A stretch of 64,000 nt of DNA, taken from contig JACKBC010000003.1 of NCBI GenBank assembly GCA_020634755.1, positions 165,742-229,741 of the forward strand, in the 5' to 3' direction. The notes under the pieces are model-generated. The model was not told the DNA's origin and made no database searches. It was given only the letters and a program-made list of their open reading frames with translations. Shown here piece after piece: positions 26,500-34,738 of this stretch. The translations under genes were made by a program, and so were the position numbers. The first letter of the stretch is position 1, and every line of letters starts with the position of its first letter. Origin of the DNA: Caldilineaceae bacterium. GTDB taxonomy: Bacteria > Chloroflexota > Anaerolineae > Caldilineales > Caldilineaceae.

Positions 26500-28542
26500 A
26501 TGAGTCTGGCAGGACATGCGTTAATCACCAATATCCAAGAGATGCAAAACGTGGCGGCGTTCAAGGCCCAACATTGGGAAGGTTCTTTTGCCGATTATCT
26601 GGACATTGTGCAGAAAAATCCCAAAGTGCTGCGGTCGGCCTATCAGCGCCTGTATGACATGGTAATGTCCTATGGCTATGAAACGTACACCGAATTTCGC
26701 GAGCAGTTACTCCACTATAAATTCTTTGACGACCCCATTGGCAATGGCGAAGACGCGGTCTTTGGCATGGATCGCCACCTGATGGATCTGGTGCAGGTTT
26801 TCCAATCGGCAGCCCGAGCCTATGGCACCGAGCGTCGCGTGCTGCTGCTGCATGGGCCGGTGGGCAGCGCCAAGAGCACCATTGTGCGCCTGCTGAAAAA
26901 GGGGTTGGAACATTACTCGGTCACCGACGATGGCGCCCTCTATACCATTGTGTGGGAAACAGCAGATGGGCAGATGGTCTGCCCCATGCACGAAGAGCCG
27001 CTGCACCTGATTCCGCAAAACGCGCGGGCGCAGATCATGGCGCGGTTCAATGCGGAGAGCGATTCGGACTATCACATGTCCATCGAAGGCGATCTATGCC
27101 CAGCCTGTCGACATGTCTATCGCATGTTGATGGAGCAGCACGATGGCGAATGGGCCAAGGTGCTGGAACACATCAAAGTGCGGCGGCTGATTCTTTCCGA
27201 ACAGGACCGCATTGGCATTGGCACCTTTCAGCCCAAGGACGAAAAAAATCAGGATTCCACTGAGCTGACCGGCGACATCAACTACCGCAAGATCGCCGAA
27301 TATGGCTCTGATTCCGACCCGCGCGCCTTTAACTTTGACGGTGAGCTAAACATTGCCAACCGTGGCATTGTGGAATTCATCGAGCTACTCAAGCTGGATG
27401 TGGCTTTTCTCTATGATCTGCTCACCGCCTCGCAGGAGCATAAGATCAAGCCCAAGAAGTTTGCCCAAACCGATATTGACGAAGTGATCATCGGCCACAC
27501 CAACGAGCCCGAATATCGCAAGCTGCTGGCCAATGAATATATGGAGGCGTTGCGCGACCGCACGGTCAAAATCGACGTGCCCTATAACACGCGCTACAGC
27601 AATGAGGTGAAAATTTACGAGCGCGACTTCAATTCACGTTCGGTGCTGGGCAAGCACATTGCGCCGCACACGCTGGACGTGGCCGCCATGTGGGCCGTGC
27701 TCACCCGGCTGGAAGAGCCCAAGCACGCCAGCCTGACGCTGCTGCAAAAGCTCAAGCTGTATGATGGCCGTTCGCTGCCCGGCCACACCGAAGACACGGT
27801 GCGCGAACTGCGCGCCAATTCGGGCCAGGAAGGCATGCAAGGTATATCGCCTCGCTACATCCAGGACAAGCTGTCCAATGCGCTGGTTTCGCATGGGGCC
27901 GTGGGCTGCCTGAATCCGTTTGTGGTGATGCGCGAGCTGGAAAGCGGGCTCAAACACCACTCGCTGATCACCAACGAGCGCGACCGCGAGCGCTTTGCCG
28001 CCCTGCTCAACGTGGTGCGCGAAGAGTATGACGAAATCGTCAAAAACGAGGTGCAGCGCGCCATTACCGCCGACGAATCGGCCATTCGCCGCTTGGCGGG
28101 CAACTATGTGGACAACGTCAAGGCCTATACCCAGCGCGAGAAGGTGAAAAACCCCTTTACCGGTCGCGATGAAGAGCCGGACGAGCGGCTCATGCGCTCG
28201 ATTGAAGAGAAGATCGAAATTCCCGAAAGCCGCAAAGATGATTTCCGCCGCGAAATTATGAACTATATTGGCGCCCTGGCAATTGAGGGCAAAACCTTTG
28301 CCTGGAACTCCAACGAGCGGCTGCGCAAAGCGCTGGAACTGAAGCTCTTTGAAGACCAGAAAGACAGCATCAAGCTCACTAGCCTGGTCAGCAGCGTCAT
28401 CGACGCCGAAACCCAGGAGAAGATCGACGTGGTCAAGACGCGCCTGATCAAAAACTACGGCTATTGCGATATTTGCGCCACCGACGTGTTGAATTACGTG
28501 GCGAGTATCTTTGCCCGGGGCGATGTGAGATCGAGTAATTGA
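26500..28542 (+). CDS. prkA: PrkA-family serine protein kinase
   Basis: 680 residues, full length for PrkA. The AAA-like N-terminal domain carries P-loop GPVGSAKST at about 119-127, followed by the family's conserved MSIEGDLCPACRHVYRMLM, NRGIVEFIELLKLD and TASQEHKIKP, and the C-terminal part (KVKNPFTGRDEEPDERLM). The start is set by GGAGG six bases before ATG. PrkA proteins are linked to stationary-phase or stress responses in many bacteria and usually lie next to YeaH/YhbH and SpoVR-type genes, as here. Target proteins are unknown. A 379-base gap separates it from the next gene, so the operon may have internal signals. Confidence 0.95.
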   Translation: MSLAGHALITNIQEMQNVAAFKAQHWEGSFADYLDIVQKNPKVLRSAYQRLYDMVMSYGYETYTEFREQLLHYKFFDDPIGNGEDAVFGMDRHLMDLVQVFQSAARAYGTERRVLLLHGPVGSAKSTIVRLLKKGLEHYSVTDDGALYTIVWETADGQMVCPMHEEPLHLIPQNARAQIMARFNAESDSDYHMSIEGDLCPACRHVYRMLMEQHDGEWAKVLEHIKVRRLILSEQDRIGIGTFQPKDEKNQDSTELTGDINYRKIAEYGSDSDPRAFNFDGELNIANRGIVEFIELLKLDVAFLYDLLTASQEHKIKPKKFAQTDIDEVIIGHTNEPEYRKLLANEYMEALRDRTVKIDVPYNTRYSNEVKIYERDFNSRSVLGKHIAPHTLDVAAMWAVLTRLEEPKHASLTLLQKLKLYDGRSLPGHTEDTVRELRANSGQEGMQGISPRYIQDKLSNALVSHGAVGCLNPFVVMRELESGLKHHSLITNERDRERFAALLNVVREEYDEIVKNEVQRAITADESAIRRLAGNYVDNVKAYTQREKVKNPFTGRDEEPDERLMRSIEEKIEIPESRKDDFRREIMNYIGALAIEGKTFAWNSNERLRKALELKLFEDQKDSIKLTSLVSSVIDAETQEKIDVVKTRLIKNYGYCDICATDVLNYVASIFARGDVRSSN

Positions 28543-28921
28543 TGTGTTGCGTATTGCGTGTTGCGTGCCTCTCCTCCTTCTAACCCCCTCTTCTCCACTT
28601 GTGGAGAGGAGGGGGAAATTGGGCGAATATGTTGGTTCTGGATTGGCAACATCGCGGGTAGGGCCATGGCGAACTTCGTAATCGCAACGGATCAATCCGG
28701 CCGCTGACAATGAAATGCCGCCGCCGCGACTAAATGGCAAGAGGTTGAGGCCGCTTTTCCGGGTCAGCCGCGGGTTTTAGCCCTGCTTTTTTAAGGTACG
28801 CGATGGCCCTGACATCGCGCAAGAAGTGGCTTGCCGCGCGCATAGAAGCTAAACCGGTACACGCACCACGCACTACGTACCATGTTTCTCGTCTCTCAAC
28901 CGTTCCCACAGGATAAACCAA
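28543..28921. other. Intergenic gap with short inverted and dispersed repeats
   Basis: No gene seen. It holds a simple repeat of TTGCGT words (28545-28567), a hairpin CCCCCTC...GAGGAGGGGG at about 28583-28614 (no T tract, so probably a dispersed palindrome rather than a terminator), and at 28853-28881 ACCGGTACACGCACCACG, which recurs at 54445-54462 within a longer palindrome. Confidence 0.6.
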
Positions 28922-30031
28922 ATGCCTCTACCAATCGAACAAGACAACGCCCGTTTTAAGCAGATCGTACGCGGCAAAATCCGGCGCAATCTGCGCAAAT
29001 ACATGTCCAATGGCGAACTGATCGGCCGCCAGGGCAAGGATCTGGTCAGCATTCCCGTGCCGCAGGTGGATCTGCCCCGCTTTACCTTTGGCAACGTGGG
29101 GCGGGGCGGCGTGGCCCAAGGGCCGGGCCAGCCTGGCGATCCGCTGTCGCAAGCGGATCCGGGTGACAGCGCCGGCCAAGCCGGTGACCAGCCCGGCCAG
29201 CACATTCTGGAAGTAGATGTATCGCTGGATGAGCTGGCGCAAATGCTGGCCGAGGAATTGGAGCTGCCGCGCATTGAACCCAAAGGGCTGGACAACATTG
29301 AAAGCGAAAAAGCGCGCTATACCGACATCCGCCGCGTGGGGCCAGATTCGCTGCGCCACTTCAAGCGCACCTATCGCGAAGCGCTTAAGCGCCAGGTGAT
29401 TTCCGGCATCTACAACCCAGAACGGCCGGTGATCATCCCCGTACGCGAAGACATGCGCTACCGTTCGTTCCAGCGCAAGCCGGCGCCCGAAGCCAATGCC
29501 GTCATCATCTACATGATGGATGTCTCCGGCTCTATGGGCGATTATGAAAAGCGGCTGGTGCGGCTGACCGCTTTCTGGATCGACACCTGGCTTAAGGCCA
29601 ACTATCGCAAGATCGAGCGCCGCTATATTGTGCACGATGCCCGCGCCGGTGAAGTGGATGAACACGCGTTTTATCATCTGCGCCAGAGCGGCGGCACCAT
29701 GATCTCCTCGGCGCTACAGCTCTGCCGTCAGCTCATTCAGCACAATTTTGACCCCCAAGATTGGAACATTTACCTCTTTCAGTTTTCCGATGGCGAGAAC
29801 TGGGATACCGACAATGTTACCTGCTTGGAGCTGCTCTCAGAACATCTGCTGCCCGTTGCCAACCTCTATTGCTACGGCCAGGTCAATGAATATCGGCACA
29901 GCAACTACGAAGGCGCCTTTATCAACCAGCTGGCGCGGCTGGATGAACCCGCAAAACTGGTGACCGCCCGCATCCCCAACCCCGATGCAATTTTTGATGC
30001 GCTCAAGCTCTTCTTGGGCAAGGGACGATAA
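28922..30031 (+). CDS. DUF444 (YeaH/YhbH) family protein
   Basis: 369 residues. The N-terminal region has the conserved DNARFKQIVRGKIRRNLRKY and a Gly/Gln/Pro-rich linker. The C-terminal half is a von Willebrand A-like domain with a MIDAS-type DVSGSMGDYEKRL at about 200-212, a second conserved SGGTMISSALQL and FQFSDGENWDTDN. The family (YeaH in E. coli, YhbH in Bacillus) accompanies PrkA and SpoVR. It starts after AGGATAAACCAA and is 8 bases from spoVR, so those two are co-translated. The molecular function is not established. Confidence 0.92.
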   Translation: MPLPIEQDNARFKQIVRGKIRRNLRKYMSNGELIGRQGKDLVSIPVPQVDLPRFTFGNVGRGGVAQGPGQPGDPLSQADPGDSAGQAGDQPGQHILEVDVSLDELAQMLAEELELPRIEPKGLDNIESEKARYTDIRRVGPDSLRHFKRTYREALKRQVISGIYNPERPVIIPVREDMRYRSFQRKPAPEANAVIIYMMDVSGSMGDYEKRLVRLTAFWIDTWLKANYRKIERRYIVHDARAGEVDEHAFYHLRQSGGTMISSALQLCRQLIQHNFDPQDWNIYLFQFSDGENWDTDNVTCLELLSEHLLPVANLYCYGQVNEYRHSNYEGAFINQLARLDEPAKLVTARIPNPDAIFDALKLFLGKGR

Positions 30032-30039
30032 GATACCTC

Positions 30040-31554
30040 ATGAATCAATCTGTAGCGCTGCCTGCGCATTTGCAGGACATTCAGCAAAAGGTAGAAGGAT
30101 ATGCCCGCGATCTGGGGCTGGACTTTCCCGAAGTGCGCTTTATCATGCTCGACTTTAGCCAGATCAACCAGGTGGCGGCGTATGACGGCTTTCCGCGCCG
30201 CTATCCACACTGGCGTTTTGGCATGGAGTACGAACGGTTGCGCAAAAGCTACGCCTGGGGTCTGCATCGCATCTATGAAATGGTCATCAACACCGACCCC
30301 TGCTACGCCTATCTGCTGGCCAGCAATCTGGATGTGGACCAAAAGCTGGTCATGGCCCACGTCTATGGCCACGCCGACTTCTTCAAAAACAATCTCTGGT
30401 TTGCCCACACCAACCGGCAAATGCTGGACGAAATGGCCAACCACGCCACCCGCATTAGCCGCTACATGGACAAATATGGCTATGAAGAAGTGGAAGCGTT
30501 TATTGACCGCTGTTTGTCGCTGGAAAACCTGATCGACATTCACCAGCCCAGCATTCGTCGCTTGGCCGCCCGTCCGCAAGAGCGTCAAGAGGATGCCCAT
30601 GTGGCAGACGCTAATTCGGGCCGCTTGCGCGCCAGTGGCTATATGGACTCGTTCATCAATCCACCCGAATATTTGGCGGAAATGCGTCAACGCGCCGCCG
30701 CCGAGCGCCAACGCGAAAAACAGTTCCCCGTAGAGCCGCAAAAAGATGTGCTGCTCTTCCTACTCGAATACGCCCCATTGGAGCCGTGGCAGCAGGACAT
30801 TGTGGCCATTGTGCGCGAAGAGGCGCTCTATTTTGCCCCGCAGCGCCAAACGAAGATAATGAACGAAGGTTGGGCATCTTTTTGGCACAGCACCATCATG
30901 ACGCGCCACGCCCTTTCTCCCGACGAACTGATCGACTACGCCGACCACCATTCGGGCACGTTGGCCACGTCGCCGGGACGGCTCAACCCGTACAAGCTGG
31001 GTATTGAGCTGTTGCGAGATGTTGAAGATCGCTGGAATCGCGGCGCCTTTGGCCCCGAGTACGAAGCCTGCACCAGCCAGGCCGAGCGCGCTCGTTGGGA
31101 TCGCAAATTGGGGCTGGGGCGGGAAAAGATCTTCGAAGTGCGCCGCATTTACAACGATATTGGCTTTATTGATGAATTCCTGACTCGCGATTTTGCCGAA
31201 GCGCAACAGCTTTTCAGTTACCGCTACAATCGGCGCGCCCGCCGCTACGAGGTGGAAAGCCGCGACTTCGATGACATTAAGCGCCAACTGCTCACCTCTT
31301 TGACCAACTTTGGCGAACCCGCTATTTTGGTGCAGGATGCCAATTTCCAAAACCGCGGCGAACTCTACTTGCGCCATGTTTGGGAAGAGGTGGACCTGCG
31401 GCTTGATTATGCTCAAGACACGCTGGAAAATGTGCAGGCGCTTTGGCAGCGCCCGGTTCATCTGGAAACACATATCACCGACCGCGGCCTCATGCAGTTC
31501 TCTTATGACGGCAAGGAACATAGCCAAAAGCTGCTCGTTCCGCAAAAAGTGTAA
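30040..31554 (+). CDS. spoVR: SpoVR family protein
   Basis: 504 residues, full SpoVR length. Conserved family stretches are visible: DFPEVRFIMLDFSQINQVAAYDGFP, AHVYGHADFFKNNLWFAHTNR, the His/Glu-rich LFLLEYAPLEPWQQDIVAIVREEALYFAPQRQTKIMNEGWASFWH, and VESRDFDDIKRQLL. SpoVR acts in spore cortex formation in Bacillus, but homologues (YcgB) occur in non-sporulating bacteria next to prkA and yeaH. No other sporulation gene is in this window. The His- and Glu-rich motifs (HVYGHADF, NEGWASFWH) look like a metal site. Confidence 0.94.
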   Translation: MNQSVALPAHLQDIQQKVEGYARDLGLDFPEVRFIMLDFSQINQVAAYDGFPRRYPHWRFGMEYERLRKSYAWGLHRIYEMVINTDPCYAYLLASNLDVDQKLVMAHVYGHADFFKNNLWFAHTNRQMLDEMANHATRISRYMDKYGYEEVEAFIDRCLSLENLIDIHQPSIRRLAARPQERQEDAHVADANSGRLRASGYMDSFINPPEYLAEMRQRAAAERQREKQFPVEPQKDVLLFLLEYAPLEPWQQDIVAIVREEALYFAPQRQTKIMNEGWASFWHSTIMTRHALSPDELIDYADHHSGTLATSPGRLNPYKLGIELLRDVEDRWNRGAFGPEYEACTSQAERARWDRKLGLGREKIFEVRRIYNDIGFIDEFLTRDFAEAQQLFSYRYNRRARRYEVESRDFDDIKRQLLTSLTNFGEPAILVQDANFQNRGELYLRHVWEEVDLRLDYAQDTLENVQALWQRPVHLETHITDRGLMQFSYDGKEHSQKLLVPQKV

Positions 31555-31622
31555 ACTCAAAGAGTATGATCAACACACCATTCACAATTTCCCTCCCCCA
31601 TCCATCCTGAAAACGAGAAAAT

Positions 31623-32876
31623 ATGTTCGGTCAACTGGCCCTTTTGCAAGATTTGACGCCCGACGGAAGGCTGCTTTTTGCCACGCGTACGGTGCGTCTC
31701 TTTGCCTATGGTTTTCTCTCCGTGGTGCTGGTCCTGTATCTGGCCCAAATTGGTCTGAGCGAAGCCCAAATTGGTCTGCTGCTCACGTTGACGCTGATTG
31801 GCGATACGCTGGTCTCGCTGTGGCTGACCACCAATGCGGACCGGTTGGGGCGCCGGCGCATGTTGCTGGTGGGCGCCGGTCTCATGCTCTTGGCCGGTCT
31901 GCTTTTTGCTGTGACTGGGAATTTTATCCTGCTGCTGATCGCCGCCACCATCGGCGTGATCAGCCCCAGCGGCGGTGAGATCGGCCCCTTTTTGGCCATC
32001 GAGCAGGCGACGCTTGCCCAAACGATTGCCAGCCAGGCGCGGACTGGCGTTTTTGCCTGGTATAATTTGGTCGGCTCCTTTGCCACGGCGCTGGGGGCTT
32101 TGGCTGGCGGCGGCTTGGTTCAACTATTACAGGGCCAACAGGTGGCCGCCGTGACCAGCTATCGCGCCGTGGTGATTGGCTATGCGCTGCTGGGTGGCCT
32201 TTTGGCCTATCTTTTTCTGCATCTCTCGCGCGCCGCCGAAGTGGCCGCACCGACCAATCAACCCAACCCGGTCCGCGGTGGGTTTGGTCTCCACCGCTCG
32301 CGGCGGGTAGTGGTGCAGCTTTCGGCGCTCTTTGCGCTGGATGCCTTTGGCGGCGCCTTTGTGCTGCAAAGCATCATGGCCTACTGGTTTTACGTGCGCT
32401 ACGGTGTGGAGCCAGCCGTGTTGGGCGCCATCTTCTTTGGCGCCAACATTCTGGCCGGTATTTCAGCGCTATCGGCGGCGGCGGTGGCGGCGCGCATTGG
32501 GCTGATCAACACCATGGTTTTTACCCACATTCCCTCCAACATTCTGCTGATCTTGGTGCCGCTCATGCCCAACCTGCCGCTGGCCATCATCATGCTTTTG
32601 CTGCGCTTTAGCATTTCGCAGATGGATGTGCCCACGCGCCAATCCTACACCATGGCCGTGGTGGAACCGGACGAGCGCTCGGCCGCGGCCGGCGTCACTG
32701 GCATTGCGCGCACGGTCGGCGCCGCCTTTGCGCCCTATCTAACTGGGTTGATTATTGGCAATCCAGCCTGGTTGAGCGCTCCATTTTTTATTGCCGGCAT
32801 CTTAAAGATAATCTATGATCTGTCACTCTATCGCATGTTTATCAGCGTGAAACCACCGGAAGAAAAAACGCCCTGA
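31623..32876 (+). CDS. Major facilitator superfamily transporter
   Basis: 417 residues with about 12 hydrophobic helices. The loop after helix 2 reads TTNADRLGRRRMLLVGAGL, the MFS motif A (D-R-x-G-R-R). The N-terminal half begins LFATRTVRLFAYGFLSVVLVLYL. Closest general type is drug/metabolite exporters of the DHA class, but the substrate is not inferable. It starts 68 bases after spoVR on the same strand and 71 bases before the glycosyltransferase gene; whether it shares a transcript with either is unclear. Confidence 0.88.
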   Translation: MFGQLALLQDLTPDGRLLFATRTVRLFAYGFLSVVLVLYLAQIGLSEAQIGLLLTLTLIGDTLVSLWLTTNADRLGRRRMLLVGAGLMLLAGLLFAVTGNFILLLIAATIGVISPSGGEIGPFLAIEQATLAQTIASQARTGVFAWYNLVGSFATALGALAGGGLVQLLQGQQVAAVTSYRAVVIGYALLGGLLAYLFLHLSRAAEVAAPTNQPNPVRGGFGLHRSRRVVVQLSALFALDAFGGAFVLQSIMAYWFYVRYGVEPAVLGAIFFGANILAGISALSAAAVAARIGLINTMVFTHIPSNILLILVPLMPNLPLAIIMLLLRFSISQMDVPTRQSYTMAVVEPDERSAAAGVTGIARTVGAAFAPYLTGLIIGNPAWLSAPFFIAGILKIIYDLSLYRMFISVKPPEEKTP

Positions 32877-32947
32877 ATTCCATTCATGCGGCGCGCAATT
32901 CTCCGCAAGTTGCTTGCAGCCCCGTTTTAAGGCAAAATGCAAGCCTT

Positions 32948-33982
32948 ATGTCTGAACAATCCACGGCAAACTCCGCGCAACCCACCTTGACTGTTTCAGT
33001 CATTGCCACCGTCTACAACGAAGGCGAAAATATGCGCCGCCTGCTCAATTCGCTGGCGGCGCAGACGCGTCTGCCCGATGAGATCATCATTTGTGATGGC
33101 GGCAGCCGCGACAATACGGTGGCCATTATCCGTGAATATGTGGAAAATGGGCAGCTGCCCCAGCTGCGCCTGCTGGTGGAGCCGGGCGCCAACATTAGCC
33201 ACGGGCGCAATGTGGCCATTGCCGCCGCACACGGGCCAATTATTGCCGCCACCGACGCCGGTGTGCGTCTATCGCCCACCTGGCTGGCGGCGCTGGTGGC
33301 GCCCTTTGCGCAAGAGGCAGAAACGCCCATTGCCGTGGCCGGCTTTTTCCGGCCCGACGTAGACGGACCGTTTCAAGTGGCCATGGGCGCCACCGTGCTG
33401 CCGCTGCTCGCTGATATTAACCCCCACAAATTTCTGCCCAGCAGCCGTTCGGTGGCCTTTACCAAAACAGCCTGGGAAAAAGCCGGTGGCTATCCTGAAT
33501 GGCTTGACTATTGCGAAGACCTGCTCTTCGATTTTGCCATCAATGCCCAGCGGCCCAACCAGCCCACGGCCTTTGCGTGGGCGCCCACTGCGCTGGTCTA
33601 CTTTCGCCCACGCACAGATCTGGCCAGCTTCTGGCGTCAATACTATCGCTATGCCCGTGGTGATGGCAAGGCCAATCTCTGGCGCAAGCGGCACGTTGTC
33701 CGCTATATTACCTATTTGGTATTTGTGCCGGCCCTATTGGGGCACGGGCTGTGGGGATTTTTTGCGCGCTGGCTGGGCTGGCTGGGGCTGGCCGCTGGCG
33801 TAGTGGCTTACTGTTGGCGACCGTGGCAACGCGTAAACGTGTTGGGGCGCCGGCTTTCAGCAGGGGAACGCGGCGCTGCGTATCTGCTCGTGCCCATTAT
33901 TCGGCTGGTGGGTGACGTGGCCAAAATGGTGGGATACCCTGTCGGCGTGCGCTGGCGTCGTCAAAGAGACCAAAAATCATGA
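32948..33982 (+). CDS. Family 2 glycosyltransferase
   Basis: 344 residues. GT-A fold N-terminal: TVSVIATVYNEGENMRRLLNSL, CDGGSRDNT, and AATDAGVRLSPTWLAAL in place of the metal-binding DxD. The acceptor part has EDLLFDFAI (ED motif) and a C-terminal pair of hydrophobic segments (YITYLVFVPALLGHGLWGFFARWL), so it is membrane associated. It should transfer a sugar from a nucleotide donor to a lipid or polysaccharide. It overlaps the next small membrane-protein gene by 4 bases (ATGA), so the two probably act together. Confidence 0.9.
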   Translation: MSEQSTANSAQPTLTVSVIATVYNEGENMRRLLNSLAAQTRLPDEIIICDGGSRDNTVAIIREYVENGQLPQLRLLVEPGANISHGRNVAIAAAHGPIIAATDAGVRLSPTWLAALVAPFAQEAETPIAVAGFFRPDVDGPFQVAMGATVLPLLADINPHKFLPSSRSVAFTKTAWEKAGGYPEWLDYCEDLLFDFAINAQRPNQPTAFAWAPTALVYFRPRTDLASFWRQYYRYARGDGKANLWRKRHVVRYITYLVFVPALLGHGLWGFFARWLGWLGLAAGVVAYCWRPWQRVNVLGRRLSAGERGAAYLLVPIIRLVGDVAKMVGYPVGVRWRRQRDQKS

Positions 33983-34473
33983 GTGAAGAAAAAAATGTCC
34001 GTCGCGAAGTCAAAGCCGATCTGGTTGAATCCACCCCCACTTGGGCCGGGCTGGGGTATTGGATATTGGCCGCCCCCACGTTGGGGTTCCTGGCCTGGCT
34101 GTGGGTGGATCTAATTGGCGCGTTGAGCCCCATTGCCAGCGGCTGGCTCAACGTGCTGATTGCGCTGCTGCTCTTTGCGCTGCTGATTGTGCTGCCGTTT
34201 GGATATTTGGCCTATTTGCTGATCACGGCCTTCCCCGCGCTTTTTCAACACGCCGGCTGGGAAGTGGTGCCGCTGGAAGATGTGCGGCTGGAAGAAGTGT
34301 ATGCCGTGCGCTATCGCTATCAAGCCCGACGACGTGGGCGGCTCACCTGGGAGCGCCTTTTGATGCGCCTGGGGCAAGGCTGGACTTTTCTGGAAATTGC
34401 GCTGATCTTGGGGAGTGCATTGGCCCTACCCGCCATCATGCTTTCGGCTGGTCGCTTTGGTTTTGGGAGCTAA
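33979..34473 (+). CDS. Small membrane protein coupled to glycosyltransferase
   Basis: 164 residues with three predicted transmembrane segments (about 28-48, 55-85 and 138-156) and a basic cytosolic loop (VRYRYQARRRGRLTWERLL). No family recognised. The ATG overlaps the glycosyltransferase stop by 4 bases, so translation is coupled. It may be an accessory or anchoring subunit for that enzyme. It ends just before a MITE-like element. Confidence 0.75.
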   Translation: MSEEKNVRREVKADLVESTPTWAGLGYWILAAPTLGFLAWLWVDLIGALSPIASGWLNVLIALLLFALLIVLPFGYLAYLLITAFPALFQHAGWEVVPLEDVRLEEVYAVRYRYQARRRGRLTWERLLMRLGQGWTFLEIALILGSALALPAIMLSAGRFGFGS

Positions 34474-34498
34474 CAGTAAACCATGGTACGTAATCAGT

Positions 34499-34711
34499 GA
34501 ATGTCATTAGGTTAAGCTCGCTTCAAGTGCGATGCACGGTGAGCCCCCCGAATGGTAGGGTCAAAATGTCGAACACCGTGCGACGCACTTTTCGCTAACT
34601 TCGGCATCGTTCAAAAATAACTTGTCGATTTAAACCTGTCAGGTCTCGCAGACCTGACAGGTTTGGCCGCCAACTTATTTCTGAACGCTTACTTAAACTT
34701 AATGACATTGT
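34499..34711. mobile_element. MITE-like element with terminal inverted repeats
   Basis: Left end AATGTCATTAGGTTAAG (34500-34516) is inverted at the right end (34692-34709, CTTAAACTTAATGACATT). The 9-bp direct repeat GTAATCAGT flanks both sides (34490-34498 and 34712-34720), as a target-site duplication would. Inside are two further inverted repeats: 34525-34541 with 34574-34590, and a perfect 15-bp pair at 34632-34646 and 34650-34664 (AAACCTGTCAGGTCT). No transposase is encoded, so it would be mobilised in trans. Its right end lies about 20 bases from the next gene's start, so it may supply that gene's promoter region. Confidence 0.8.
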
Positions 34712-34738
34712 GTAATCAGTTGGAGAAGTAAGCGGTTT

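Noticed and set aside
28583..28614. prkA terminator
   Set aside because: The hairpin CCCCCTC/GAGGAGGGGG has no T tract and looks like a dispersed palindrome.
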